Positions 49,702 through 60,189 of a DNA stretch of 64,000 nt are shown here, piece after piece. The position numbers and the translations under genes were made by a program. Origin of the DNA: an uncultured Pelagibacteraceae bacterium (GTDB taxonomy: Bacteria > Pseudomonadota > Alphaproteobacteria > Pelagibacterales > Pelagibacteraceae); the NCBI GenBank assembly GCA_902563075.1, contig CACEWC010000001.1, positions 1 to 64,000 on the forward strand, given 5' to 3'. The notes beneath the pieces were generated by a model, which worked only from the letters and a program-made list of their open reading frames with translations, did no database searches and had not been told where the DNA came from. How positions within the stretch are numbered: the stretch's first letter is position 1; every line of letters begins with the position of its first letter.

Positions 49702-50258
49702 TGAAATTTATAAAATTTTTTTTTATTATTTTTATAACTTTCCCCTCATCGATTAAAGCAGATTTAAATCAAGAATTATCTTTAGAACTAAAAAAAGGTG
49801 GTAAACTTATATTTATTAGGCATGCATATGCACCAGGTGGTGGAGATCCTGAAAATTTTGATATTAATAACTGTGATACCCAAAGAAATTTAAGTGAGGA
49901 AGGAAGAAACCAAGCCAAAAAAATTGGAAATTTTTTTAAAGATAATGATGTTCAAATTTTCAAAGTTTTTTCAAGTGAATGGTGTCGTTGTAAAGAGACT
50001 GCTAAATTAGCTTTTACAAATTTTGAAACAAAAGATTTCTTAAATTCCTTTTTTAGCGCAAAGTTTGCCAATAATAAAAATAAACAAATTTTAGATTTGA
50101 AAAATTATGTTAAAAAATTCAAAGGTAATGAAAATTTAATTTTTGTGACACATTATGTAGTAATATCTGAAGCTTTAGATTATGCTCCTGCATCGGGTGA
50201 AATAGTTATTGCAGATAAGAATTTTAATAAGAATGGTAGTATAGAAATAGATTTTTAA
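49701..50258 (+). CDS. histidine phosphatase family protein (secreted)
   Basis: LIFIRHAYAPGGGDPENF, RNLSEEGRNQAKKIG, VTHYVV. Confidence 0.85.
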   Translation: MKFIKFFFIIFITFPSSIKADLNQELSLELKKGGKLIFIRHAYAPGGGDPENFDINNCDTQRNLSEEGRNQAKKIGNFFKDNDVQIFKVFSSEWCRCKETAKLAFTNFETKDFLNSFFSAKFANNKNKQILDLKNYVKKFKGNENLIFVTHYVVISEALDYAPASGEIVIADKNFNKNGSIEIDF

Positions 50259-50262
50259 TATT

Positions 50263-50388
50263 ATGTCATCAAAGCGAGCAATGAAACAAGCCCAAAAACA
50301 AGCTTACGCCAAACATAGAAGCAACATTACTAATAATAGATTTGGAAATAGAAAAAAATATTTCTCTAAGAAAAATAAAAAAAGTTAA
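50263..50388 (+). CDS. basic 41-aa microprotein
   Basis: ORF read by eye: MSSKRAMKQAQKQAYAKHRSNITNNRFGNRKKYFSKKNKKS; 4 nt after phosphatase stop. Confidence 0.4.
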   Translation: MSSKRAMKQAQKQAYAKHRSNITNNRFGNRKKYFSKKNKKS

Positions 50389-50831
50389 CTTTCTTTTTTA
50401 AATTTCTCAATTTTTTTACAAAAAGAAATTTTAGTTAGTCCTTCTTCATCATTAAGAACAGTTTTCATGAAAATCTCTTGTTTATCTTTCTCAAAAAGAA
50501 TTTGAGTATAAAATTGAGGATATCCGTGTTTATGAGTGAGTATTTTACCATTTTCTTCATAAATATTTCGAACATAAGAGTTTGATTTTTTAGTGCTTAA
50601 ATCAGTTAGTCGATATTTTTGATATGTTTTTTCCTTATAAACATAATTTCTAGTCATGATTAATTCGTCTAAATTTAAGATGTACTCATTTTTTAAAAAT
50701 TCGTCTTGTTTATCATCACATTTACTCATAATGATTATTTCTGATTTAACATGTTGAAAGGGAAGAATTATTAATAAAAGAGAAATTAAAAATCTAATTT
50801 CTTTCATTTTTTTCAGCAAAAAATAAACCAA
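50385..50831 (-). CDS. hypothetical secreted protein
   Basis: Intact ORF with signal-like N-terminus (IRFLISLLLIILPFQHVKSE). Confidence 0.6.
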   Translation of the reverse strand: MVYFLLKKMKEIRFLISLLLIILPFQHVKSEIIIMSKCDDKQDEFLKNEYILNLDELIMTRNYVYKEKTYQKYRLTDLSTKKSNSYVRNIYEENGKILTHKHGYPQFYTQILFEKDKQEIFMKTVLNDEEGLTKISFCKKIEKFKKES

Positions 50832-50967
50832 TTAAAAGTAAAGCTGTCCAACCAAGTCCTATTAATCCTTTAATTATATTAGTGTCAGCACTCCATAAAT
50901 CAAGGAACAATGCTCCGAAAATAAGACCAAGAACATATACAATAATTACAATTGTAGTTTTACTCAT
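50794..50967 (-). CDS. small membrane protein, 57 aa
   Basis: ORF read by eye: MSKTTIVIIVYVLGLIFGALFLDLWSADTNIIKGLIGLGWTALLLIGLFFAEKNERN; overlaps both neighbours slightly, operon-like. Confidence 0.6.
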   Translation of the reverse strand: MSKTTIVIIVYVLGLIFGALFLDLWSADTNIIKGLIGLGWTALLLIGLFFAEKNERN

Positions 50968-51211
50968 CTAATAATTTCTTTTTAAAAAGAGAGATACCAT
51001 TTTCAATTTTATAAGTATAGGACTCTTTAAAACTTTCTAATTGCCAACCAGTCAATCTTTTTTGAATAATTTCAAGATTTTCTTTTTTCCATTCATCAGT
51101 TGTATCCCCAAGTTTCCAAATTTTTTTTTCCTCAGTATTTCTTCCACATCCATAGCAATAGCCAGTTTTTGGATCAGTTTTGCAAATACTTATACATGGA
51201 GAAACAATCAT
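50960..51211 (-). CDS. DUF1289 protein
   Basis: SPCISICKTDPKTGYCYGCGRNTEE Cys motif. Confidence 0.93.
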   Translation of the reverse strand: MIVSPCISICKTDPKTGYCYGCGRNTEEKKIWKLGDTTDEWKKENLEIIQKRLTGWQLESFKESYTYKIENGISLFKKKLLDE

Positions 51212-51300
51212 AATAATATTATAGAGTAAAAATTATATAATTTACAATAATTGTCGTTGGACAAATAGTTTCAATCATATATAAAACCACTTGAATTTGT

Positions 51301-51385
51301 GGGGCGATGGCGGAATTGGTAGACGCGTCGGTCTTAGGAACCGATAGAGCAATCTGTGAAGGTTCGAGTCCTTTTCGCCCTACCA
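51301..51385 (+). tRNA. tRNA-Leu (anticodon UAG)
   Basis: Acceptor GGGGCGA/TCGCCCT, anticodon stem TCGGT-CTTAGGA-ACCGA, T-arm GGTTCGAGTCC, encoded CCA, class II variable arm. Confidence 0.95.
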
Positions 51386-51395
51386 TTAATTTATT

Positions 51396-52808
51396 ATGAA
51401 AGTCACAGTAGAAAATAAAAAAGGTCTTAATAAAGATATAAAAGTTTTCATTGATAAAAAGACAATGAATTCTTATATGGATGAAAAATATGAAGAAATT
51501 AAAGGCACTGTAAATTTAAAAGGGTTTAGACCAGGAAAAGTTCCAGTAGAAGTTTTAAAAAGACAGTTTGGTAAAGCAGTATTTAGCGAAGTTTTAGACA
51601 AAGTTTTAAAAGACACAACTACAAAAGCTTTAGAAGAAAATAAAATAAAACCAGCAGGACAACCAAAACTAGATCTCAAAACTTATGGTGAAGATAAAGA
51701 TCTAGAATATATTATTTCCGTCACAGAGTTTCCAAAAGTTGAATTAAAATCTATAGAAAATATTAAATTTGATGAATACACGGTTAAAATCGACGAGAGT
51801 GAAACTGAAAAAAGAATTAAAGAGATAGCCAAAAATACACCAAGCTTTAAAGATGCTCCACCGGAAACAAAAGCAAAAGAGGGTGATTTAGTTTCTTTTG
51901 ACTATACAGCTACTGTTGATGAAAAATCATTTAAAGGAGGAGAAGGAAAAAATACACAATTAACCTTAGGTAAAGATTTATTCTTAAAAGGTTTTGATAA
52001 ACAATTGGTAGGTGTAAAAAAAGATGATCAAAAAATTGTTGAAGCTATACTTCCTGAAAATTTTCCTGAAAAAGAGTTAGTAAATAAAAAAGCAAAATTT
52101 AATTGTAAAATATTATCAGTAAAAATTTCAGAGGAAGTAAAAATAGATGACCAATTTGCAAAAAATCTGGGAGCAAAAGATTTGAAAGATTTGAAAACCC
52201 TAATTTCAAAGCAAATAAATGATGAATATAAGAATTCACTAGACAGATTGTCAAAAAATCAAATTCTTAAAGAATTAGAGAAATTTAAAGTAGATGAAAT
52301 CCCACAAAATTTAGTTGATGAAGAGGTGAAAGTTCTATCTCAAGGAATGACAGATGAAGATAAAAAAAAGAGTAAAGATAATTTTGAAGAAATAGCAAAA
52401 AAAAGAATTAAAGTTGGTTTAATATTAAATGAATTTGGTGAGCAAAATCAGATAAAAGTATCAGAACAAGAATTACAGGCTGAAGTTCAAAAACAAATAA
52501 GAATGATGCCTGGCCAAGAAAAAATGGTAATGGATTTTTATCAAAAAAATCAATCAGCATTGGCCAGTTTAAGAGGAACAGTTTATGAAGAAAAAATTTT
52601 AAATCTTGTTAAACAGAAAGCAAAGTCTAATAAAAAAGAGGTTTCGAAAGAGGAAGCCGAAAAAATATTAAAACAATCTCAAAATCAAGATGAGGGAACA
52701 AAACAAGCCTCAAAGAAAAAAGTTGAGACTAAAAAAAAAGAGGTAAAAAAAACTACGCCAAAAACTAAGTCTCCTACCAAAAAAACAAAAAAAGTTAGCA
52801 AAAAGTAA
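51396..52808 (+). CDS. tig: trigger factor
   Basis: LKGFRPGKVPVEVLKRQFG, GDLVSFDYTATVDEKSFKGG; located upstream of clpP/clpX/lon. Confidence 0.96.
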   Translation: MKVTVENKKGLNKDIKVFIDKKTMNSYMDEKYEEIKGTVNLKGFRPGKVPVEVLKRQFGKAVFSEVLDKVLKDTTTKALEENKIKPAGQPKLDLKTYGEDKDLEYIISVTEFPKVELKSIENIKFDEYTVKIDESETEKRIKEIAKNTPSFKDAPPETKAKEGDLVSFDYTATVDEKSFKGGEGKNTQLTLGKDLFLKGFDKQLVGVKKDDQKIVEAILPENFPEKELVNKKAKFNCKILSVKISEEVKIDDQFAKNLGAKDLKDLKTLISKQINDEYKNSLDRLSKNQILKELEKFKVDEIPQNLVDEEVKVLSQGMTDEDKKKSKDNFEEIAKKRIKVGLILNEFGEQNQIKVSEQELQAEVQKQIRMMPGQEKMVMDFYQKNQSALASLRGTVYEEKILNLVKQKAKSNKKEVSKEEAEKILKQSQNQDEGTKQASKKKVETKKKEVKKTTPKTKSPTKKTKKVSKK

Positions 52809-52841
52809 TCTCAAGTTGTATAAGTAATACGAATCAACTTT

Positions 52842-53453
52842 ATGAATAATAAACTGTCAGAACATATGAGTAGCTTAATACCCATGGTTGTTGAGCAATC
52901 TAACAAAGGTGAAAGAGCTTATGATATTTATTCAAGATTATTAAAAGAAAGAATTATTTTTTTGACAGGTCAAATTAATGACAATGTAGCTTCATTAATC
53001 ACAGCTCAATTATTATTTCTAGAAGCAGAAGATCCTAAAAAAGAAATTTTTTTATATATTAATAGTCCTGGCGGACTTGTTACTGCAGGTTTAGGTATTT
53101 ACGATACAATGCAGTATGTAAAACCAGATATTTCAACTTTATGCATTGGACAAGCAGCCTCGATGGGATCTTTTTTATTATCGGCTGGAACAAAAGGAAA
53201 AAGATTTTCACTTCCAAATTCAAGAATTATGGTTCATCAACCATCTGCGGGGTTCCAAGGACAGGCTACTGATATCGAAATTCATGCTAATGAAGTATTA
53301 TCATTAAAAAAAAGATTGAATGAAATATATTCTAAACATACTGGCAAATCTGTGGATGAAATTAAAACTGCTTTAGAAAGAGATAATTTTATGACTGCAG
53401 ACGCGGCTAAATCTTTTGGACTTATAGATTCTGTAGTAGAGAAAAGATCTTAG
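52842..53453 (+). CDS. clpP: ATP-dependent Clp protease proteolytic subunit
   Basis: [34 protein letters not shown]. Confidence 0.98.
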   Translation: MNNKLSEHMSSLIPMVVEQSNKGERAYDIYSRLLKERIIFLTGQINDNVASLITAQLLFLEAEDPKKEIFLYINSPGGLVTAGLGIYDTMQYVKPDISTLCIGQAASMGSFLLSAGTKGKRFSLPNSRIMVHQPSAGFQGQATDIEIHANEVLSLKKRLNEIYSKHTGKSVDEIKTALERDNFMTADAAKSFGLIDSVVEKRS

Positions 53454-53540
53454 AACACCACATATAGTTTACAAAATCCAAAACTTGATTAATAGGAGTC
53501 ATTTATAATAAAGTAAACCTATTGATTCGTTTAAAATTTT

Positions 53541-54809
53541 ATGAACACAAATAATAAAAATATTCTTTATTGCTCTTTCTGCGGCAAAAGCCAACACGAA
53601 GTAAGAAAATTAATTGCAGGTCCAACCGTCTTCATTTGTGATGAGTGTGTTGAACTTTGTATGGATATTATAAAAGAAGAAAGCAAAGACACATTTGTAA
53701 AACATCAAGATGGTTTACCATCACCAAAAGAGATTTGTACAGTCCTAGACGATTATGTAATTGGACAATCTCACGCAAAAAAAGTTTTATCAGTAGCTGT
53801 TCACAATCACTACAAAAGACTAAATTATGAAAATAAAACTAGTAAAAATGTAGAGCTTGCAAAATCTAATATACTCTTAGTTGGTCCAACTGGATGTGGA
53901 AAAACATTATTAGCACAAACGCTGGCTAGAATCTTAGATGTTCCATTTACAATGGCTGATGCAACAACTTTAACTGAGGCAGGTTATGTAGGAGAGGATG
54001 TAGAAAATATTATTTTAAAATTGTTACAAGCAGCAGATTATAATGTTGAAAAAGCCCAAAGGGGAATTGTGTACATTGATGAGGTCGATAAGATTAGTAG
54101 AAAATCTGAAAATCCATCTATTACAAGAGACGTTTCTGGTGAAGGTGTTCAACAAGCTTTATTAAAGATAATGGAAGGGACAATTGCAAGTGTACCTCCA
54201 CAAGGTGGTAGAAAACACCCCCAACAAGAATTCTTACAAGTTGATACTACAAATATTTTATTTATTTGTGGTGGAGCATTTGCGGGACTTGATAAAATTA
54301 TTTCTCAGAGAGATAAAGGTACATCTATTGGTTTTGGAGCAGATGTAAAGAATATACAAGATAAAAAGACTGGTGAGTGGATGAAGAACTTAGAGCCTGA
54401 GGATTTGCTCAAATATGGATTAATACCTGAGTTTATTGGAAGATTACCTATGATTGCAACTCTAGAAGATTTAGATGAAAAATCTTTAATTAAGATACTG
54501 CAAGAACCAAAAAATTCTTTAACAAAACAATATCAAGAGTTATTTAAACTAGATGGTGCAAAATTAATATTTAAAGACTCTGCACTTAAAGAAATTGCAA
54601 TTAAAGCAATTAGCAAAAAAACAGGAGCAAGAGGTTTAAGATCTATTTTAGAAAATATACTTCTTAAAACCATGTATGATTTACCAAGTCAAGAAAATAT
54701 TGAAGAGGTAATAGTCGATTCATCAGCGGCTAAAGGTCTGTCGCAGCCTATAATTGTTCATTCAAAAAAGGATGGTAAATCCAAAACAACTAAGACAACA
54801 GCGGCTTAA
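53541..54809 (+). CDS. clpX: ATP-dependent Clp protease ATP-binding subunit ClpX
   Basis: [11 protein letters not shown] zinc-binding domain, [25 protein letters not shown]. Confidence 0.98.
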   Translation: MNTNNKNILYCSFCGKSQHEVRKLIAGPTVFICDECVELCMDIIKEESKDTFVKHQDGLPSPKEICTVLDDYVIGQSHAKKVLSVAVHNHYKRLNYENKTSKNVELAKSNILLVGPTGCGKTLLAQTLARILDVPFTMADATTLTEAGYVGEDVENIILKLLQAADYNVEKAQRGIVYIDEVDKISRKSENPSITRDVSGEGVQQALLKIMEGTIASVPPQGGRKHPQQEFLQVDTTNILFICGGAFAGLDKIISQRDKGTSIGFGADVKNIQDKKTGEWMKNLEPEDLLKYGLIPEFIGRLPMIATLEDLDEKSLIKILQEPKNSLTKQYQELFKLDGAKLIFKDSALKEIAIKAISKKTGARGLRSILENILLKTMYDLPSQENIEEVIVDSSAAKGLSQPIIVHSKKDGKSKTTKTTAA

Positions 54810-54869
54810 TTACCCTAATAACTTGTAAAAAGGTATTGCAAAAATAATATTAATATCCATATTGATTTT

Positions 54870-57248
54870 ATGGACGTAAAAACTTCTTCACCACTATTAC
54901 CACTTAGAGATATTGTGGTTTTTCCTAGCATGGTAATTCCACTTTTTGTTGGAAGAGATAAATCAATCTCTGCTTTAAATGAAGTGATGAAAAAAGAGAA
55001 AAAAATTATTTTAGTAACTCAAAAAAATTCTGAAATCGATGATCCTAAGAAAACAGATATATTTATGTATGGATGTGAAGGTAGCATTTTACAACTTTTA
55101 AAACTCCCAGATGGAACAGTAAAAGTTTTAGTTGAGGGTGTTCGTAGAGTAAAAATTATTGATTTTAAAGATAATGAAAAGTTTATAACTTGTGACTTTA
55201 CACCTCACAATGATGTGATCGATGGTGATGAAGATTTGTATCCATTAGCCGTTACAGCAATAAGACGAATGGAAAAATTAACTTCTATTAATAAAAAAGT
55301 TTCTAGTGAAACTATTAATACAATTAAACAATTAAAAGATCCATCTCAGATTGCAGATAACATTGCTTCACACATCACTGCAACAATTTCAGAGAAACAA
55401 CAAATTTTTGAGACTATTGATGTTAAGAAAAGATTAAATGCAATCATAAAAATAATGGAAAATGAAACAAGCATTATTGGAGTGGAAAAAAGAATTAGAG
55501 GAAGAGTTAAAACCCAAATGGAAAAAACTCAAAGAGAGTACTATTTAAATGAACAATTAAAAGCTATCCAAAAAGAGTTAGGTGAAATTGAGGACGGCAA
55601 AGATGAAAATACAAGTTTAAATAAAGCAATTCTTAAATCTAAAATGCCAAAAGATGTTGAGAAAAAATGTCTTCAAGAATTAAAAAAATTAAAAAATATG
55701 AGCCCGATGTCAGCTGAAGCCACAGTAGTAAGAAATTACTTAGATTGGATGATAGATCTTCCTTGGCATAAAAAAAGTGATGTTGTTATAGATTTAAAAA
55801 AAGCTCTTGAAGTTTTAGATAAAGATCATTTTGGTTTAGAAAAAGTTAAAGAGAGAATTATTGAATTTCTAGCAGTCCAAAAAAGAATGGATAAGATTAA
55901 AGGCCCTATTTTATGCTTAGTAGGTCCGCCTGGTGTTGGAAAAACATCTTTAGGAAAGTCAATTGCTAAAGCGACAAACAGAGAATTTGTGAGAATGTCA
56001 GTAGGTGGAATGAGAGATGAAGCTGAAATTAGAGGTCACAGAAGAACTTATATTGGTTCTTTACCTGGTAAAATTATTCAAATGATGAAAAAAGCTGGAA
56101 CTAAAAATCCACTAATACTTTTAGATGAAATAGATAAAGTTGGAAATGATTATAGGGGAGATCCCTCTTCAGCTTTATTAGAGGCTTTAGACCCAGAGCA
56201 GAATACGACTTTTAATGATCACTATTTAGAAGTTGATTATGATTTATCTGATGTGATGTTTGTGACTACAGCTAATACATTAAATATTTTACCTCCATTA
56301 TTAGACAGAATGGAAGTTATTAGATTAGCTGGCTACACAGAAGATGAAAAAATAAATATTGCAAATAAATATCTTCTTCCAAAACAAATAAAAGATAATG
56401 GTGTTAAGGAAAAAGAGATGAATTTGGGTGATGATATTATAAAAGAAGTAATTAGAAGTTACACAAAGGAGTCTGGTGTTAGAAATCTTGAGAGAGAAAT
56501 TTCTAAAATTGCACGAAAAGTAGTTAAAAAGGTTGTTTCTGGAGAGGAAAAAGAAGTTAATATTAACACAAAAAATCTACCAGACTTTTTAGGAGTTCCT
56601 AAATTTAAATCAGGTGAGTTAGAGTCTGAAAATAGAGTTGGTATAGTAACAGGATTAGCTTGGACTGAATATGGTGGAGAGATTTTGAAAATAGAGACAG
56701 TAACAATGCCAGGTAAAGGCCGTATGCAAATTACTGGAAAGCTTGGTGACGTCATGCAAGAGTCGGTTAAAGCTGCAAAGTCATTTGTAAGATCAAAATG
56801 CTTAGAATATGGAATTATTCCTCCATTATTTGAGAAAAAAGATTTTCACATTCATGTTCCTGAGGGAGCAACACCAAAAGATGGCCCATCTGCTGGAATA
56901 GGTATGGTTACATCAATAGTTTCATCAATTACAAACATTCCAGTAAAAAGAGATGTGGCTATGACAGGTGAAGTAACATTGACTGGCCAAGTATTGCCGA
57001 TTGGTGGGCTGAAAGAAAAGCTATTAGCAGCTCATAGAGCAGGTATAAAAGAGGTTTTAATTCCAAAAGAAAATGAAAAAGACCTTGTAGACATGCCAAA
57101 AAAGATTATCGATGAGATAAAAATCACTCCAGTTGAGTTTGCTGATGAGGTTTTAAAAATTGCCCTAACTAAAGAGCTGAAGAAGACAGAATGGGTTGAG
57201 GTTGATATGTCTAAAAAAGATGATAAATCTCAAGCTAGCATTCAATAA
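54870..57248 (+). CDS. lon: Lon protease
   Basis: GPPGVGKTSLGKSIA, catalytic DGPSAGIGM, HIHVPEGATPKDGPSAG. Confidence 0.98.
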   Translation: MDVKTSSPLLPLRDIVVFPSMVIPLFVGRDKSISALNEVMKKEKKIILVTQKNSEIDDPKKTDIFMYGCEGSILQLLKLPDGTVKVLVEGVRRVKIIDFKDNEKFITCDFTPHNDVIDGDEDLYPLAVTAIRRMEKLTSINKKVSSETINTIKQLKDPSQIADNIASHITATISEKQQIFETIDVKKRLNAIIKIMENETSIIGVEKRIRGRVKTQMEKTQREYYLNEQLKAIQKELGEIEDGKDENTSLNKAILKSKMPKDVEKKCLQELKKLKNMSPMSAEATVVRNYLDWMIDLPWHKKSDVVIDLKKALEVLDKDHFGLEKVKERIIEFLAVQKRMDKIKGPILCLVGPPGVGKTSLGKSIAKATNREFVRMSVGGMRDEAEIRGHRRTYIGSLPGKIIQMMKKAGTKNPLILLDEIDKVGNDYRGDPSSALLEALDPEQNTTFNDHYLEVDYDLSDVMFVTTANTLNILPPLLDRMEVIRLAGYTEDEKINIANKYLLPKQIKDNGVKEKEMNLGDDIIKEVIRSYTKESGVRNLEREISKIARKVVKKVVSGEEKEVNINTKNLPDFLGVPKFKSGELESENRVGIVTGLAWTEYGGEILKIETVTMPGKGRMQITGKLGDVMQESVKAAKSFVRSKCLEYGIIPPLFEKKDFHIHVPEGATPKDGPSAGIGMVTSIVSSITNIPVKRDVAMTGEVTLTGQVLPIGGLKEKLLAAHRAGIKEVLIPKENEKDLVDMPKKIIDEIKITPVEFADEVLKIALTKELKKTEWVEVDMSKKDDKSQASIQ

Positions 57249-57370
57249 TTTGAAACTTTTTCTCATTTTGAACTCTTAGATTTTTTTCTATCAAGCTAAT
57301 TTATTCACTAGATCTATATTCATATTTTAGGTAACCTATTTTAAATAAATAATAACTAAGGGAAATAAAT

Positions 57371-58345
57371 ATGAATAAATTAAGTAAAATAATCGTTGTA
57401 TTGATCTCGTCTTTATTTTTAAGTTTTGCAGCAAACTCAGTTGAAGTAAAATTTGGGCACGTGGGTAAACCAGGTTCTCTATTTTCAGCTTCAGTTGATC
57501 ATTTTGCTAAACTTGCTAATAAGAGGTTAGGTAACAAAGGTAAAGTAACCGTATTTGGTTCTTCGCAACTTGGAAAAGACAAACAAGGAATGCAGAAACT
57601 AAAATTAGGTACAGTTAATATGTGGTTACCTTCATCAGTAATGGCTTCCATTCATGATGAGTTTGGTGTTTTTGATATGCCTTTTATTATTAAAGACAGA
57701 AAACACATGGCTAAAGTAGAAAAAAATGTTTTACCAGGGATGTTTAAAAACCTTGAAGATAAAACAGGTTACAAAGTTATTGCTGTATGGGAAAATGGTT
57801 TTAGACATATAACAAATAATACTAGACCAATTAATACTCCAGGTGATTTAAAAGGAATTAAATTAAGAACTCCTAAATCAAAATGGAGAGTTAAAATGTT
57901 CCAATCATATGGTGCAAACCCAACTCCAATGTCTTTTTCTGAAGTATTTACTGCTTTGAAAACAGGTACAATGGATGGACAAGAAAACCCATATGCTCAA
58001 ATAGCTAGTGCTAAATTTCAAGAAGTTCAAAAATATTTATCAATCACAGGTCACGTTTATACTCCTGCTTATGTAACTGTTCATAAGGATCACTGGAGTA
58101 AACTACCTGCAGATGTTCAAGATATTTTAGAGAAAGCTGCTCAAGATACACAAAAATTTGTGTACAAAGAAGCTGCTAAACTTGAAAAATCTTTATTAAA
58201 AGTAATTAAAGATGCTGGCGTCCAAGTAAACAAAGCGGACAAAGGTGCTTTTATTGCAGCTAGTAAAGGGATTTACGATCAATTTGGATCAGAAGTTCCT
58301 ACGGGTGGTGCTTTAGTTAAAAAAGTATCATCTTTAGCAAAGTAA
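57371..58345 (+). CDS. TRAP transporter substrate-binding protein (DctP family)
   Basis: Signal peptide, GIKLRTPKSKWRVKMFQSYGANPTPMSFSEVFTALKTGTMDGQENPYAQI. Confidence 0.95.
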   Translation: MNKLSKIIVVLISSLFLSFAANSVEVKFGHVGKPGSLFSASVDHFAKLANKRLGNKGKVTVFGSSQLGKDKQGMQKLKLGTVNMWLPSSVMASIHDEFGVFDMPFIIKDRKHMAKVEKNVLPGMFKNLEDKTGYKVIAVWENGFRHITNNTRPINTPGDLKGIKLRTPKSKWRVKMFQSYGANPTPMSFSEVFTALKTGTMDGQENPYAQIASAKFQEVQKYLSITGHVYTPAYVTVHKDHWSKLPADVQDILEKAAQDTQKFVYKEAAKLEKSLLKVIKDAGVQVNKADKGAFIAASKGIYDQFGSEVPTGGALVKKVSSLAK

Positions 58346-58365
58346 TATAATTTAGATTATCTTAT

Positions 58366-58388
58366 CAGGCCCTCATTCAGAGGGCCTG
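58366..58388 (+). terminator. intercistronic stem-loop between dctP- and dctQ-type genes
   Basis: CAGGCCCTC-ATTCA-GAGGGCCTG, perfect 9-bp stem, no clear T-tract. Confidence 0.6.
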
Positions 58389-58396
58389 AATATAAT

Positions 58397-58906
58397 ATGA
58401 AATTACAAAATTTTATTAATTCGTACGAAAAAATATTAAAACTAATACTGTTTATAATGATGGTAGCATTAGCAGTAACGGTTTTACTTGGAGTTACCTT
58501 TCGTTTTGCTGGCAGTGCATTAGTTTGGTACGATGAAGTTGCTGCTGTCCAACTTGCATGGATAACATATTATGGTTCTGCATATGCCGCATTAAAAGGT
58601 TCTCACATAAGTGTACCAAGTATTTTTAAAGCTTTTCCACTGCCATTAAGAAAAATTTTTTTTGTTGTTTCTAAGCTAGTTGTTTATGGTTTTTTAATAT
58701 TATTAGCATATTACGGTTATTTAGTTTTAACCTTAATAACAGGTGAAACGCTGGTGACATTAGAATGGGTTCCTCAACCATTTGTTCAATCAGTAATTCC
58801 AATTGCATCATGTCTTTTTATTCTATCTGAGACTTTAAGAATTCCAGAAGATTATAAAAATTTAGTTTTACAAAATACGGGCGACGAGCAAACAGGAGAT
58901 ATTTAA
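58397..58906 (+). CDS. TRAP transporter small permease (DctQ-like)
   Basis: Four TM; WYDEVAAVQLAWITYYGSAYAALKGSHISV. Confidence 0.93.
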   Translation: MKLQNFINSYEKILKLILFIMMVALAVTVLLGVTFRFAGSALVWYDEVAAVQLAWITYYGSAYAALKGSHISVPSIFKAFPLPLRKIFFVVSKLVVYGFLILLAYYGYLVLTLITGETLVTLEWVPQPFVQSVIPIASCLFILSETLRIPEDYKNLVLQNTGDEQTGDI

Positions 58907-60189
58907 TGGTAATTCTAACAATGTTTATGGTCTTGTTACTTTTGTTGTCTATAAATGTGCCTATTGCGATTGGCCTTGCAGTAACAACTATTATTGCAAT
59001 GGTTATGAAAACTGGCACAAGTTTTCTAATTGATACTGCGATCGTAATGTTTGATGGATCAATGAAGTTTCCATTGATTGCAATTCCACTATTTATTTTA
59101 GCTGGTTCAATTATGAATAGTGCTGGTATTTCAAGAAGACTAATAGCTTTTGCCTCAGCTCTAGTTGGATTTATTAAAGGTGGGTTGAGTATGATTAATA
59201 TTGCAACCTCAATGTTTTTTGCTGAAATTTCTGGATCGGCAGTTGCTGATGTCGCTGCACTAGGTTCTATTTTAATTCCTGCAATGAAAAAGAAAGGATA
59301 CCCAGGTGCATTTGCTGCTGCAGTGACTTCATCTTCAGCATCTTTAGCAATTATTATTCCACCATCAATACCAATGATTGTTTATGCAGTTATGTCGCAA
59401 AGTTCAGTTGTACAATTATTTGTTGCTGGAATTATTCCTGGAGTAATAGGTGGATTTTTCCTTATGTTGGCAGCTTATGTTACAGCAAGAAAGAAAAATT
59501 TTCCTGTTGAGGAGACATTCAATATACCAAACGTTAAAAAAACAGCAAAAGATGCAGCTTTAGCCTTTTTGCTACCAGTAATTATTTTAGGAGGGATTTT
59601 TGGAGGCGTTGTAACAGCTACAGAGGGAGCTGGTTTAGCAGTTGTAGCATCTTTAGTGATTGGTTTTATTTATAAAGAGATAGACTTTAAAAGATTATAT
59701 GAGTCAGCTTGCGAGGGAGCGATACAGACTGCATCAGTAATGTTATTAGTTGCAGCATCTGTTTTATTAGGAGAGTTTTTAACCATTGAACAAATTCCTC
59801 AAAAAGTTGCTGAGTCAATTATTGAATTTACTAATAATAAATATGCAGTTTTAGGAATTTTAAATATATTTTTATTAATTATAGGTTTCTTTTTACACTC
59901 AGTTGCAGCAATAATTTTAACCGTTCCAATAGTTATGCCATTGGTTAATGCAGTTGGTATTGATCCTGTTCATTTTGGAATAATTGTAACTTTAAACCTA
60001 GCCATCGGACAGCAAACACCTCCTGTAGCAAGTGTATTAGTAACAGCCTGTTCAGTTGCAAAAGCAGATATCTGGGATGTAACAAGATCAAATATATCAT
60101 TTATATGTGTGTTGTTAGTTTTATTACTTTTGGTAACGTATGTACCAGCAATACCAATGACATTAGTAGAGTATTTTTATAGGAGTTAG
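58906..60189 (+). CDS. TRAP transporter large permease (DctM-like)
   Basis: AIPLFILAGSIMNSAGISRRLIAFA, AIIIPPSIPMIVY. Confidence 0.96.
   Translation: MVILTMFMVLLLLLSINVPIAIGLAVTTIIAMVMKTGTSFLIDTAIVMFDGSMKFPLIAIPLFILAGSIMNSAGISRRLIAFASALVGFIKGGLSMINIATSMFFAEISGSAVADVAALGSILIPAMKKKGYPGAFAAAVTSSSASLAIIIPPSIPMIVYAVMSQSSVVQLFVAGIIPGVIGGFFLMLAAYVTARKKNFPVEETFNIPNVKKTAKDAALAFLLPVIILGGIFGGVVTATEGAGLAVVASLVIGFIYKEIDFKRLYESACEGAIQTASVMLLVAASVLLGEFLTIEQIPQKVAESIIEFTNNKYAVLGILNIFLLIIGFFLHSVAAIILTVPIVMPLVNAVGIDPVHFGIIVTLNLAIGQQTPPVASVLVTACSVAKADIWDVTRSNISFICVLLVLLLLVTYVPAIPMTLVEYFYRS

Noticed and set aside
56459-56755. 98-aa ORF antisense to lon
   Set aside because: Overlaps highly conserved lon protease domain; no independent evidence
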